Origin: an uncultured Chloroflexales bacterium
GTDB taxonomy: Bacteria > Chloroflexota > Chloroflexia > Chloroflexales > Chloroflexaceae
NCBI GenBank assembly: GCA_937902315.1
Contig: CALGUG010000055.1
Location: 62,001-126,000 of the forward strand
DNA length: 64,000 nt
Direction of reading: 5' to 3'
Shown: positions 32,271 through 41,464 of the stretch, piece by piece
Position numbering within the stretch: position 1 is the first letter of the stretch
Layout of the letters: each line of letters starts with the position of its first letter
Program-made: the position numbers and the translations under genes
Notes under the pieces: generated by a model
The model's database searches: none
What the model saw: only the letters and a program-made list of their open reading frames with translations
What the model was told of the DNA's origin: nothing

Positions 32271-32661
32271 GATTGCTCGGATTCGAGCGTTGATGCGCTA
32301 CTTGCCTTCAGACACTGTTTGAAGGTGAGTGCTGCATGAGCGCTGGGAGAGAGGTAGGGCGCTTGCGTAACGAGGACGCTAGTCTTGGTAGATGATATGA
32401 TCTGCTTATTGTAGTGACACTATTTCTTGCAGCGTAGGTTATTGTCTTGGCAAGCAATCTACGTTCCCTCCTCTTTGTGGCTCTATTACATGCACTATCG
32501 CGTGAACAGTATACAATTAACAGTTTGAAGCTCTAAGTTTGTTCTGCAATAGGCACACAAGCTAGTTTTTTTGTGTCTGAAACGGTGTGAGGTGGCACCG
32601 AGGCGTACTCATCTCTCAAAAGGTAGTTTTCGGTTGTTAACGTTATATGGAGGCTTTTGTC
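32271..32661. other. 391-bp intergenic region
   Basis: Contains a promoter candidate (32486-32515) with the GTATACAATTAAC string seen as a palindrome upstream of the che operon. No gene or repeat copy found. Confidence 0.55.
32486..32515 (+). promoter_or_regulatory. Promoter candidate of the HD-GYP regulator
   Basis: TTACAT and TATACA are separated by 18 bp, about 150 bp before the gene. Confidence 0.4.
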
Positions 32662-34158
32662 ATGGCTCAACCCTCAACTCAGTCACTACCTTTGCCGGAT
32701 GCGCCACGACTTCTAGTTGTTGAAGACGACACTATGGTACGCGATTTCTGCCGTCGTGTTTTGCGTATGCATGGCTACCTTGTGATGACGGCTGAAAACG
32801 GTCGCAAAGCATTACATATGTTGGCAGAGGATCGTTATGATTTAGTCTTAACCGACCTCCAGATGCCGGAAGTACCTGGCCTCCAATTGCTTGAACACAT
32901 GCGCCACAACTATCCTGATACCGATGCTATCGTCTTTACGGCCTATGCAACGGTGGATACGGCCCGTGATGCATTGAGGTTAGGAGCTTTTGACTATCTC
33001 ACCAAGCCAGTCAGTGTCGAGGACCTGGAGCGCACCGTGCGCAAATGTTTAGAGATGCGCGTGATTCGTCGCGAGAAGGAACGCCTCTCTGAACTAGTGG
33101 CGATGTATGAGTTTAGCCAGACGATCGCAAGTACCCTCGATACAGAGACCCAAATTAACCAGATCCTTAAGCTTTTAACCCAGCGTTTTGCTCCGCGCGA
33201 TATATCGATTTCGCTGGTCGAAGCTGACGATAAGCAGCTTGTGTTGCTTGGGCAGGTCGGTTTGCAGCCCGCCCGTACCTGTTGCGATGTTCCAGCCGAG
33301 CGAGACGACCAGATCTTGATTGCCTTGCATGAAGAGTTGATCGGCGCAAACGGTGAGAGCACCAATGCGGGTTTGCTGGTGAATCAGGTATTGCGTACTC
33401 ACGACCGCCCGATCGGCGTGCTGCGTATGACACGTCGGCTCGAACAGCCCGAATTCGATAAAGACGAGCGACGTTTGTTAGCGGTGTTCGCTTCGCAAAT
33501 CGCCGCATCGCTCGACAACGCGCAGCTCTACCAGCAGCTAAAAGAGCAGCATCTTCAAACAGTAACGGCGCTTGCCAATGCCATTGAAGCGCGCGATATG
33601 TATACGCGCGGCCACTCGGAGCAGGTGATGCGCTACGCTGTGCGCATGATGGAGGTTTTGGGAGCAAGCCCTAGCAAAATCGAGCTGATGCGTTATGCAG
33701 GATTATTGCACGATATCGGCAAAATCGGCATTCGCGATCAGGTTTTGTTGAAGCCGGGCGCGCTCAGCGAAGAAGAGTATGTGGTGATGAAGCAGCATCC
33801 GGTGATCGGTGCTAGCATTGTGGGTGGCATTCGTTCGTTGCGCGATGCTCTGCCGATCATTCGCAGCCACCACGAGCGCATCGACGGGCGCGGCTACCCC
33901 GATGGCTTGCGTGGCCAAGAGATCTCGCTCGAGGCGCGGGTATTGGCTATCGCCGACTCGTTCGAAGCCATGACCTCTGACCGAGCGTATCGCAAAGGTA
34001 TGCCGGTTGAAGTTGCGCTTCAGACCTTAATGAAAGGGCGAGGTATTCAGTGGGATGCCGAGCTGGTCGATATCTTTATCGATCTGATCCGGCGCGAGAT
34101 CAACGAGCTGCGCATCTCTCCCGAGGAGCGAGTGGCTCAACAAGCTGTTGGTCTATAG
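32662..34158 (+). CDS. Response regulator with GAF and HD-GYP phosphodiesterase domains
   Basis: 498 residues from the ATG at 32662, which has GGAGG 8 bases upstream; the in-frame ATG at 32647 overlaps that site. Receiver at about 10-125 (VVEDD, phosphoacceptor in LVLTDLQMP, YLTKPV). A GAF-like region follows at about 160-290. The HD-GYP domain then has HDIGKIGI, the HHERIDGRGYP signature and ADSFEAMTSDRAYRKG. HD-GYP enzymes break down cyclic di-GMP, so phosphorylation probably adjusts c-di-GMP and thus motility or surface polysaccharide. No kinase is adjacent. It ends 17 bp before an RptB copy. Confidence 0.93.
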   Translation: MAQPSTQSLPLPDAPRLLVVEDDTMVRDFCRRVLRMHGYLVMTAENGRKALHMLAEDRYDLVLTDLQMPEVPGLQLLEHMRHNYPDTDAIVFTAYATVDTARDALRLGAFDYLTKPVSVEDLERTVRKCLEMRVIRREKERLSELVAMYEFSQTIASTLDTETQINQILKLLTQRFAPRDISISLVEADDKQLVLLGQVGLQPARTCCDVPAERDDQILIALHEELIGANGESTNAGLLVNQVLRTHDRPIGVLRMTRRLEQPEFDKDERRLLAVFASQIAASLDNAQLYQQLKEQHLQTVTALANAIEARDMYTRGHSEQVMRYAVRMMEVLGASPSKIELMRYAGLLHDIGKIGIRDQVLLKPGALSEEEYVVMKQHPVIGASIVGGIRSLRDALPIIRSHHERIDGRGYPDGLRGQEISLEARVLAIADSFEAMTSDRAYRKGMPVEVALQTLMKGRGIQWDAELVDIFIDLIRREINELRISPEERVAQQAVGL

Positions 34159-34175
34159 CGCTACAGAGGCTTCTA

Positions 34176-34296
34176 ATACCAAATCCGTTTAAAGACCTGC
34201 ATGCTCTTCGCTCAGAAAAACGAAAAGCCGGGAAAAGGAGAGCCACGTTCCGCTCTGCCGAAGGCCAAAGAGAACCGAATCAACCGGATTTGGTAT
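34176..34296 (+). repeat. RptB copy 2 (full, 121 bp)
   Basis: Starts ATACCAAATCCGTTTAAAGA and ends CCGGATTTGGTAT, so the ends form an inverted repeat of about 12 bp. The length equals copy 1. It sits between the HD-GYP gene and the gyrA terminator. Confidence 0.88.
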
Positions 34297-34303
34297 AAAT
34301 AAC

Positions 34304-34332
34304 GAACGCGCCAGTTATTCACTGGCGCGTTC
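34304..34332 (-). terminator. gyrA terminator hairpin
   Basis: GAACGCGCCAGT and ACTGGCGCGTTC are perfect 12-base arms with a 5-base loop, 26 bp after the gyrA stop. On the minus strand a weak T-rich tract (GTTATTTAT) follows. Confidence 0.7.
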
Positions 34333-34357
34333 TTGAGTCTTGGAGGGAGAAAGTCGC

Positions 34358-36853
34358 TTAACCTTCGTCCTCGCTGGCGTAGTCTTCGCTCAGCAGAACG
34401 GTCATGCCTTCCGTCACGTCGGTTGGCTCTTCTTCGGGGTCTTCGCACGACAGCGCGGCGGCACTGTCGCGAGGATCGACGTTGAGCACATTGACGCCCT
34501 GAGTGGCACGGCCTAGCGTCGAAATACCATCGGCGGGAGTGCGCATCACAACACCGTTGGTGGTGATGAAGGTCAGCAGCGAGCGGTCGTTGACCACGCG
34601 AGCGATCGCAACGCTGTCGTGTTCGCGCAGACGCATTGTGATCACGCCTTGGGTGCCGCGCCCTTTCACCGGATACTCCTCCAGTTGGGTGCGCTTGCCC
34701 ATACCGCGCGCGGTAACCACCAAGAGCTGCGAGTTAGGCTTGACCAAGCCCATATCGATCACACGGTCATCTTCGTGCAGGTGCATACCGATCACACCGC
34801 TGGCGGGGCGACCCATGGGGCGCACTTCGTTTTGGCGGAAGCGAATGGTCTGGCCGCGAGCAGTGGTCATCAGAATGTCTTCATCGCCCTGGCTCATAGC
34901 GACCCAACCGAGCTCGTCGCCCTCTTCAAGGCCGATAGCGATCAAACCGTTTGAGCGCACGCTGCTGTACTCTTTCAGCAGAGTTCGCTTGATCTTGCCG
35001 CGCTTGGTTGCCATCACCAGATATTTGCCTGCGCCGAAGTCGGGCACAGCCAAGACCGAGGTGACATTTTCGCCCGGTTCGAGCGAGATCAAGTTGACCA
35101 GCGGCAAGCCTTTGGCGGTGCGACCGGCATCGGGCAGCTCGTGTGCCTTGAGCTGATAGACCTTGCCTCGATCGGTGAAGAAGAGCAGATCATCAAGCGT
35201 GCTGGCGGTCAAAATATGGCGAACCACATCTTGTTCGCGGGTGGTAACACCCTTAACGCCACGCCCGCCGCGTCGTTGGGTGCGGTAGACATCGTTCGGC
35301 AATCGCTTGATGTAGCCTCGATCGGTGAGCGTGATCAAGACGCGAATATCTGGGATCAGATCTTCGTCGCTGACTTCGCCGTCGACGTTGGGGATGATGC
35401 GCGTTCGGCGCTCATCGCCGTATTCGTTCTTGAGGCGGGTCAGGTCGTCTTTGATGATTTGAAGCACGCGCTGCTCGTTGGCAAGAATATCTTCCAATTC
35501 AGCGATCAGCTTCATGATCTCTGTATATTCGTCCTCGATCTTTTTGCGCTCGAGCGCGGCCAGACGGCGCAGCTGCATTTCCAAGATAGCTTGAGCTTGC
35601 GCTTCCGACAGCTTGAAGTTCTTGATCAGGTTGTTGCGAGCGCTCTCGGTGGTGCGCGATTCGCGAATGGTGCGAATCACCTCATCGATATTGTCGAGAG
35701 CGATCTTAAGACCTTCGAGGATATGGGCGCGTTCGCGGGCTTTACCGAGCTCAAACTCGGTGCGGCGACGAATGACAATGATGCGATGCGAGATATGCTC
35801 TTGCAATACTCGCTTCAGGGTCAAAATACGCGGCTGTTTGCCATCCTCGACGAGGGCCAGCATATTTACGCCGAAGTTCGTTTGCATCGCTGTGTGTTTA
35901 TACAGCGCGTTGAGGACTTTCTTCGGTTGCGCGTCTTGCTTGAGGAAGATGACCAACCGCATACCTGTGCGGTCAGATTGATCTTGTATGTCGCGGATAC
36001 CTTCGATCTTTCGATCTTTGGCCATTTCGGCAATGCGCTCGTGTAAGCGGGCCTTGTTAACTTGATACGGCAGTTCAGTAACGACGATATTGAACGCACC
36101 CCGGTTTGCCTCCTCAATATGGGCTTTGGCGCGCATGGTGATTTGGCCTCGCCCGGTGGTATATGCATTAACGATCCCGTCGGTGCCCAAAATCGACCCC
36201 GCTGTGGGGAAGTCTGGACCGGGGATGATTTTGATCAGATCTTCGGTTGTTGCATCGGGGTGGTCGATCAGGTAAATGATACCGTCGCACAACTCAGAGA
36301 GGTTGTGGGGCGGAATATTGGTCGCCATACCAACGGCGATACCTGAAGTACCGTTCAGCAACAGGTTGGGTAGAAGCGCAGGTAGAACGGTTGGTTCTTC
36401 GTGCCTGCTATCGAAATTCGGACGAAAATCGATGGTATTCTTTTCGATGTCAAGTAATAGTTCTTCCGCGATCTTGGTTAGGCGTGCCTCGGTGTAGCGG
36501 TATGCTGCAGGTGGATCGCCATCGATCGAACCGAAGTTTCCTTGACCCTCGACCAGCGGATAGCGCATGTTCCACGGTTGCGCTAGACGGACTAAGGCAT
36601 CATAGACCGATGCATCGCCATGGGGGTGGTACTTTTTCAGCACTTCACCGACCACACCAGCACACTTTGAAAAGCCTTGGTTGTGGCGCAGGCCCTCGCG
36701 CAACATCGCGTACAAAATACGTCGTTGCACAGGTTTGAGGCCATCGCGTACATCTGGCAGTGCGCGCGAAACGATTACGCTCATCGCGTAGTCGAGGTAG
36801 GCCTCGCGCATTTGTTCATTGATACCTACAGTCCGTACGATCCCAATTTCCAT
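34358..36853 (-). CDS. gyrA: DNA gyrase subunit A
   Basis: 831 residues. GyrA cuts and rejoins DNA to introduce negative supercoils with GyrB and ATP. The catalytic Tyr is Tyr120 in AAYRYTEARL. The C-terminal beta-pinwheel carries the GyrA box QRRGGRGVKG, which separates it from ParC. The quinolone-pocket sequence is HPHGDASVYD: Ala81 occupies the position of E. coli Ser83, while Asp85 keeps the Asp87 position. The end is acidic (SEDYASEDEG). The start ATG has GAGG 6 bases upstream. It is a single-gene unit with its own terminator; gyrB is not in the window. Confidence 0.97.
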   Translation of the reverse strand: MEIGIVRTVGINEQMREAYLDYAMSVIVSRALPDVRDGLKPVQRRILYAMLREGLRHNQGFSKCAGVVGEVLKKYHPHGDASVYDALVRLAQPWNMRYPLVEGQGNFGSIDGDPPAAYRYTEARLTKIAEELLLDIEKNTIDFRPNFDSRHEEPTVLPALLPNLLLNGTSGIAVGMATNIPPHNLSELCDGIIYLIDHPDATTEDLIKIIPGPDFPTAGSILGTDGIVNAYTTGRGQITMRAKAHIEEANRGAFNIVVTELPYQVNKARLHERIAEMAKDRKIEGIRDIQDQSDRTGMRLVIFLKQDAQPKKVLNALYKHTAMQTNFGVNMLALVEDGKQPRILTLKRVLQEHISHRIIVIRRRTEFELGKARERAHILEGLKIALDNIDEVIRTIRESRTTESARNNLIKNFKLSEAQAQAILEMQLRRLAALERKKIEDEYTEIMKLIAELEDILANEQRVLQIIKDDLTRLKNEYGDERRTRIIPNVDGEVSDEDLIPDIRVLITLTDRGYIKRLPNDVYRTQRRGGRGVKGVTTREQDVVRHILTASTLDDLLFFTDRGKVYQLKAHELPDAGRTAKGLPLVNLISLEPGENVTSVLAVPDFGAGKYLVMATKRGKIKRTLLKEYSSVRSNGLIAIGLEEGDELGWVAMSQGDEDILMTTARGQTIRFRQNEVRPMGRPASGVIGMHLHEDDRVIDMGLVKPNSQLLVVTARGMGKRTQLEEYPVKGRGTQGVITMRLREHDSVAIARVVNDRSLLTFITTNGVVMRTPADGISTLGRATQGVNVLNVDPRDSAAALSCEDPEEEPTDVTEGMTVLLSEDYASEDEG

Positions 36854-37059
36854 GCTCGTCCTCGTGATTACGATGTTTCATTCGTTTATGGCTTTATTAT
36901 ATGCTAAAATGACCTTTTTGTCCACTAAAATTCGAACAAATGTTGTAGTATTTTTGGCGCACAAGCGCTTCTAAGCCCAACAGAGGCTGATTGTATAATC
37001 GTTTGCGATTGCGCTCGAACGTTGTTTATAGCTCATCCGCTAGAGCATTTCAGCGCTCT

Positions 37060-37137
37060 GGCGGCTTGGGCGCTCGCTTCCATTCGGTCCCAAGCGCGTC
37101 CGCCTACGGCTACCAGCATCCCGCCCATCAAACGACG
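37060..37137 (-). repeat. RptA copy 8
   Basis: Reverse copy, GGCGGCTTGG at the left, core GCGCGTCCGCCTACGGCTAC, right end ATCCCGCCCA. A complete example. Confidence 0.85.
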
Positions 37138-37300
37138 GCGCTAGCTGCCTGTGCATTGAGGCCGCCCCCAAACACAACAAACGAAATTTCTATCAAAGCG
37201 CTTCGCACGCATGGAAGCCTTGACGAAGATCAGCCAAAGTCTGCTTAAGAGGTTTGCTGCTGCACTACAAGGACACTCACAAATCGTTGAGTTACGCTGA

Positions 37301-37355
37301 GGTGATCGTTAGGATCACCGGTGTGGGCCTGTACGCGCCTATGCGTGTCAGCCCA
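37301..37355 (-). terminator. Tandem hairpins after the metallophosphoesterase
   Basis: GGTGATC/GATCACC with a 5-base loop is followed at once by TGGGC/GCCCA with further inner pairing. They lie 10-65 bp after the stop. No T-run, so the terminator role is uncertain. Confidence 0.4.
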
Positions 37356-37365
37356 GCTGTGAGGT

Positions 37366-38076
37366 CTATAGGTTGAGGCCGCGTACCGCGACGGGGCCGA
37401 AGTTGAGGTAGTCGCAAGCTGTTAGTTGATAATAAACGCCATCGATCTGGCCCTGTACAGCGCTGGCCCAGTCGTTAGGTCGGTGGAGATGACCGTAGAT
37501 ACAGGCGGCCACGCCTGCTTTGCTGAGCCGATAGACGAATTCGGTTGGTTGTCGATTTAAGAAAGGCGGATAGTGGATCATAGCCACGATCGGGCGGCTG
37601 CCTTGGGCCAAGCGTTGCGCGGCAGCTAGGGCGCGGTCGAGCCGTCCAAGCTCGCGGTTATAAATCCGTAAGTCTTTGCTTTCGTCGAAGCCGGGCGTAT
37701 CGGGCACGATCCAGCCGCGCGTTCCGCACACCACCAACTCGCCAAGGTCGAGCGCATCGGCTTCGATGGCCTTGATCGATGGGGGCAGCAGCGGGCGCAG
37801 CGGGCCGACGCGGTCCCACCAATAGTCGTGGTTGCCCTTGATCATCACTTTGCGCCCGGGCAGCGCATCGATCCAGCGCAGGTCGACCAAGGCATCAGAG
37901 AGTTTCATCGCCCAAGAGATATCACCGGCGATCAACACTGTATCTTCGGGGCCTACCCGGGTCTTCCAAGCCGTAGCGATGCGTTCGGCATGGTTCTTCC
38001 AATGAGTGCCAAAGATATCCATTGGTTTGGGCTGAGCGCCGGAGAGGTGTAGGTCTGAGATTGTCCAGATGGTCAT
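37366..38076 (-). CDS. Calcineurin-like metallophosphoesterase
   Basis: 236 residues with all family motifs in order: SDLHLSG, GDISW, GNHDYWW, MIHYPPF and GHLHRP. These residues bind two metal ions and hydrolyse phosphoesters. Similar small stand-alone proteins act on nucleotides or phospholipid headgroups, but the substrate is unknown here. There is no signal peptide, so it is cytoplasmic. The ATG has no clear ribosome site. It is isolated between repeat-bearing gaps. Confidence 0.9.
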   Translation of the reverse strand: MTIWTISDLHLSGAQPKPMDIFGTHWKNHAERIATAWKTRVGPEDTVLIAGDISWAMKLSDALVDLRWIDALPGRKVMIKGNHDYWWDRVGPLRPLLPPSIKAIEADALDLGELVVCGTRGWIVPDTPGFDESKDLRIYNRELGRLDRALAAAQRLAQGSRPIVAMIHYPPFLNRQPTEFVYRLSKAGVAACIYGHLHRPNDWASAVQGQIDGVYYQLTACDYLNFGPVAVRGLNL

Positions 38077-38325
38077 TGTTTACGGGCCGTTTCGCTCATT
38101 CTTGTGTATCATAATCGCCGTTCATAATAACAGGGCGTGTACAGAGCGTCAACCAAGCTAACAGACGGCCTATAACCAGCATCCAGAGCGAGCCATACGG
38201 CCTGAATAACGAAACCACTACTTCTGTTCCAGGCTCAAGGGGCGAGACGCAATGGGCCTTTTGGTCTACGAGATCTGTTTCAATTTTGGGGGCTGTTTCA
38301 AGCGCGGCTAGCCCCGACTGTAACG

Positions 38326-38392
38326 GTTGGCATGTTGGTAGCCGAAGGCGGACGCGCTGAGGACTGAATGGGAGCGAGAGAGCAAGCCGCCC
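38326..38392 (+). repeat. RptA copy 9
   Basis: Forward copy ATGTTGGTAGCCGAAGGCGG, ending AGCAAGCCGCC. Confidence 0.8.
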
Positions 38393-38480
38393 GGGTTGTA
38401 AGCTGATCGACGAGATTGAGATAAGCAGAGGATCAGAGCCTTATCAGTCAGTTTGCATCGGCGCTTGCTCAAACTACGGC

Positions 38481-38486
38481 TATAAT
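38481..38486 (+). promoter_or_regulatory. -10 element, leaderless-transcript candidate
   Basis: A perfect TATAAT ends 6 bases before the GTG at 38493, so transcription would start at or very near the start codon. No good -35 is seen at the normal distance. Confidence 0.4.
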
Positions 38487-38492
38487 AGCGGT

Positions 38493-41438
38493 GTGGAATC
38501 GAACGACACGACACAAGTTATGGATAGACCTGTTAAAGCCTTCCGTTTCGACGGTGGGCTGCTTTTGCTGATCGTTTTGAGCTGTTTGCTCGGCATTGTG
38601 GCCTATCAAGCCCCTGCGAGCGGTCGAATCGCCATCGGCTGGCTCGGCGATCGGCTCTTTCTCGATGCTCACGAGGGCTTGGGTCAGCGCGACGGCTTTT
38701 ATGCCGATGATCTCACGCCCGACTCGCCCACCATGCGTAGCCGCTGGATGCGCCAAGAGGCCGAACTGCGCTTCCTCAGCTTGGGGGCCGGCTCGCCGCT
38801 GGAGCTGAGGCTGCTGGCGCAGGGCTGGCCCGCTGACCTGATCGACCGCCCCGCCAGCCAGCCGACGGTGAGCGTGCAGGCGAACGGGGTCGAGATCGGC
38901 AGCTTTGTGCCGACCACCAGTTGGGAGGAGTACAGCTTTCTGTTGCCCGAAGAGCTGCGCCAAGAGGCCGACCTGGTTCTGCGGCTGAGGGCCTCCGATA
39001 CCTTTACCAGCACTGAGCGCGGCATCGACAACCGCCTCAAGGGTGTGCGCCTCGCCGAGCTGCGGATCGAACCACTCAGCAACCCTCAGAGCATTCAGTT
39101 TCTGCCGCCAGCTTGGCCGATGATCGCCCAGATGGTGCTGGTGGCGATGTTGATCTATGCCCTGCTGATGCGTCTATTCGGTCAGCAGCCGCGCGCGATC
39201 GTGTGCGCTCTGATCGTGGTGGGTTTTATCGGCGCGGCCTTGGGGATCGCGCGGGTTTGGACGGTGGCGCTGTTGGGCGCGCAGTTGTTTGCGAGCGACA
39301 ACGCCTTTGTGGCTGTGCTGGGCACGCCGCTGGTGCTGCTGTTCGGCCTGCTCTTGCTTTTGACCTGGCGCGCTGAAGCGGTACGGCTGTTGCGAGCGCT
39401 TTTGACGCGCTACAGCCAAGGGCGTGGTCTGGGCTATGCGCTGGTGACGGCGGCTCTGGCTTGGCTCTGTTATGTGCTGGCGCGCTGGAGCCAATCGGCC
39501 CGCCTGCCGAGCCGCACGCTCTTTTTCGAGCTCTTTCCCGACTCGCTGCTCTACGGCCTGTTTGGAATGGGCCTGTTAGCGTTTTTGATTGTAAAAGGGC
39601 GGGAGGGTTTGCCGCGCATCGCCGAAAGTATCGTCGGCTTTTTCGGACACAGGCGGGCGGCGCCTATACTTGTGGCTCTGTTCGGACTGATCTGGATCGG
39701 CTATCAGACCTCGGTCGTGCTCAGATTGCCCTACGTTGGGCATGCCGACTACGCCGATAACGCTGTGGTCGCCCGCAATCTGTTGGCGGGGCGCGGCTGG
39801 GTGGTCGATTATGTGACTCAGTTCTACCAGATCTATCCCAGTTTGACCCGGCCGCAAGAGACCTGGCCGCTGCTGCAACCGGTTTGGATCGCGCTTAGCT
39901 TCGTGCTCTTCGGCGTCTCGGATTGGGCGGCTAAGATCCCCAATCTGGTCTGCAACTTGCTGCTCTTGCTGCTGCTCTATCGGATCGGCGCGCGGCTGTG
40001 GGATCGGCGGGTCGGCCTGACGGCGGCGATTCTGCTGCTGACCAATATGTTCTTCTTCCGCCTTACGATCTATGCCACCAGTGATCTGGCCTTTGTAGTC
40101 TTGGCCTTGGGCGCGATCTACACGCTCTATCTCTACCGCAGCACGATCGAAACCGATGCGCCCAGCGCTTGGAAGAGCATCGCCAAGCCCGGCTCGCCGC
40201 TCTTCTTTTTGCTCTGCTCGGGCCTGTTGAACGGCCTGATGATTTTGCAAAAGCCGAGCAGCGCGATTTTAACGGCTGGTATGGGCCTCTGGCTGTTGGC
40301 CGACGCGCGTTTGGCGCTCGGCCTGCGCGACCTGCCCTTGATACCACGTAGCCGCGCCGCTTGGCTCAGCTTCTGGCGACGCTTTCGCCCGACGCTTGTG
40401 CAGGGTTTGCTGTGGGGCCTGCTGGCGATCGCTGTGATGTCGCCCTACGTTGTGCGTAATCTCAGCTTGTGGGGCAAGCCGCTGCATTCGACCGAGAGCT
40501 ACGACGCTTGGGTCTTGAGCTATCGCGGCGATACACCCGAGGCTTGGGACGACATCTATCGTCTCTACGATCCGTCGCTGGGCGGTCCGGGTCTGCCCGA
40601 CCGCTCGTGGATCTTGCGCTGGGGCTTCGACCAGACCTTCGACAAACTCGAGCGCCAGATTGTGGCGGCGCGCGACTATTTGATGCCGCCTTGGCGAGCC
40701 GCTCCGAGTTGGCTGGCAGCTCTGTTTGGGCGCGAAAACAAGCAGCTTATGTTCGGTTTGGGTGCTTGGTTGAGCTTAGCGGGCTTGATCGCGGCGCTGC
40801 GCTTCCGGCGACGCTTGTTGGCGCTCTTGCTGTTCGCTTACCTGCCCTACACGGCCTTTTTGGCGACTTATTGGCACACCAACGAAGAGCGCTATTTTGT
40901 GGCGCTGATGCCGTGGTTAGCTCTGCTGATCGCTTGGATGATCTGGGCGGCCTATAGACGCTTGGCGCAGATCGGCGATGGGCGCTGGGCGCCGCTGGGC
41001 CTGCTGCTGGCCTGCGCGATGGTGGTTGGGGTGGTGCAGCCCTCGTGGCCCGACATCAGCAATAAGGTCGAGAACGAGCCGAAGCTGTGGCAGCCCGATC
41101 TGCTGGCCTACGACTGGATACGGGCCAATACGCCCGAGGGCGCGGCGATGATGACGCGCACGCCTTGGCAGCTCAATTGGCACACCGAGCGGCCGGCTCT
41201 GATGATTCCCAATACGCCCGACCGCGAGCAGCTGCTTGCGCTGGCCCGCCACTACAAGGTCGAATACTTGGTGCTCGAGACGATCCACCGTCCCAAGGGC
41301 GATGCGCGGCGTGCGATCGAAAACCTTGTCTCGGCTCGCAGCGCTCAGGCGGGTGAGGTGATCGATGGCTTCGAGTTGGTCTATGCCAGCCCGACCGAGG
41401 ATAATCGTGTTCTGATCTATCGTTTTCCGCAACCGTAA
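38493..41438 (+). CDS. Family 39-like membrane glycosyltransferase with N-terminal beta module
   Basis: 981 residues from the GTG at 38493; an ATG at 38520 is possible and neither has a ribosome site. A first membrane helix (about 15-35) is followed by a beta-rich module at about 45-190 (SGRIAIGWLGDRLFL, RSRWMRQEAELRFLSL, VSVQANGVEIGSF). Many membrane helices follow, with the GT-C/PMT-type loop NAVVARNLLAGRGW. A soluble C-terminal region (about 860-981) closes it. Family 39-type enzymes move sugars from polyprenyl-phosphate donors on the outer face of the membrane. It begins the surface-glycan region and precedes a GT4 gene by 26 bp. The module is the same one found at the C-termini of three other proteins here. 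Confidence 0.85.
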   Translation: MESNDTTQVMDRPVKAFRFDGGLLLLIVLSCLLGIVAYQAPASGRIAIGWLGDRLFLDAHEGLGQRDGFYADDLTPDSPTMRSRWMRQEAELRFLSLGAGSPLELRLLAQGWPADLIDRPASQPTVSVQANGVEIGSFVPTTSWEEYSFLLPEELRQEADLVLRLRASDTFTSTERGIDNRLKGVRLAELRIEPLSNPQSIQFLPPAWPMIAQMVLVAMLIYALLMRLFGQQPRAIVCALIVVGFIGAALGIARVWTVALLGAQLFASDNAFVAVLGTPLVLLFGLLLLLTWRAEAVRLLRALLTRYSQGRGLGYALVTAALAWLCYVLARWSQSARLPSRTLFFELFPDSLLYGLFGMGLLAFLIVKGREGLPRIAESIVGFFGHRRAAPILVALFGLIWIGYQTSVVLRLPYVGHADYADNAVVARNLLAGRGWVVDYVTQFYQIYPSLTRPQETWPLLQPVWIALSFVLFGVSDWAAKIPNLVCNLLLLLLLYRIGARLWDRRVGLTAAILLLTNMFFFRLTIYATSDLAFVVLALGAIYTLYLYRSTIETDAPSAWKSIAKPGSPLFFLLCSGLLNGLMILQKPSSAILTAGMGLWLLADARLALGLRDLPLIPRSRAAWLSFWRRFRPTLVQGLLWGLLAIAVMSPYVVRNLSLWGKPLHSTESYDAWVLSYRGDTPEAWDDIYRLYDPSLGGPGLPDRSWILRWGFDQTFDKLERQIVAARDYLMPPWRAAPSWLAALFGRENKQLMFGLGAWLSLAGLIAALRFRRRLLALLLFAYLPYTAFLATYWHTNEERYFVALMPWLALLIAWMIWAAYRRLAQIGDGRWAPLGLLLACAMVVGVVQPSWPDISNKVENEPKLWQPDLLAYDWIRANTPEGAAMMTRTPWQLNWHTERPALMIPNTPDREQLLALARHYKVEYLVLETIHRPKGDARRAIENLVSARSAQAGEVIDGFELVYASPTEDNRVLIYRFPQP

Positions 41439-41464
41439 GCGGTTTTGAATTGTTCGGTGTTACA

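Larger units (their letters stand above)
36854..37365. other. 512-bp intergenic region
   Basis: Upstream region of gyrA, RptA copy 8, and two hairpins (37301-37319, 37324-37355) after the phosphoesterase gene. No gene found. Confidence 0.6.
38077..38492. other. 416-bp intergenic region
   Basis: RptA copy 9 and a TATAAT directly before the glycosyltransferase start. Nothing else recognised. Confidence 0.6.

Noticed and set aside
35141..36046. A 301-codon plus-strand open frame within gyrA
   Set aside because: It is antisense to highly conserved gyrase sequence and shows no independent coding signal.
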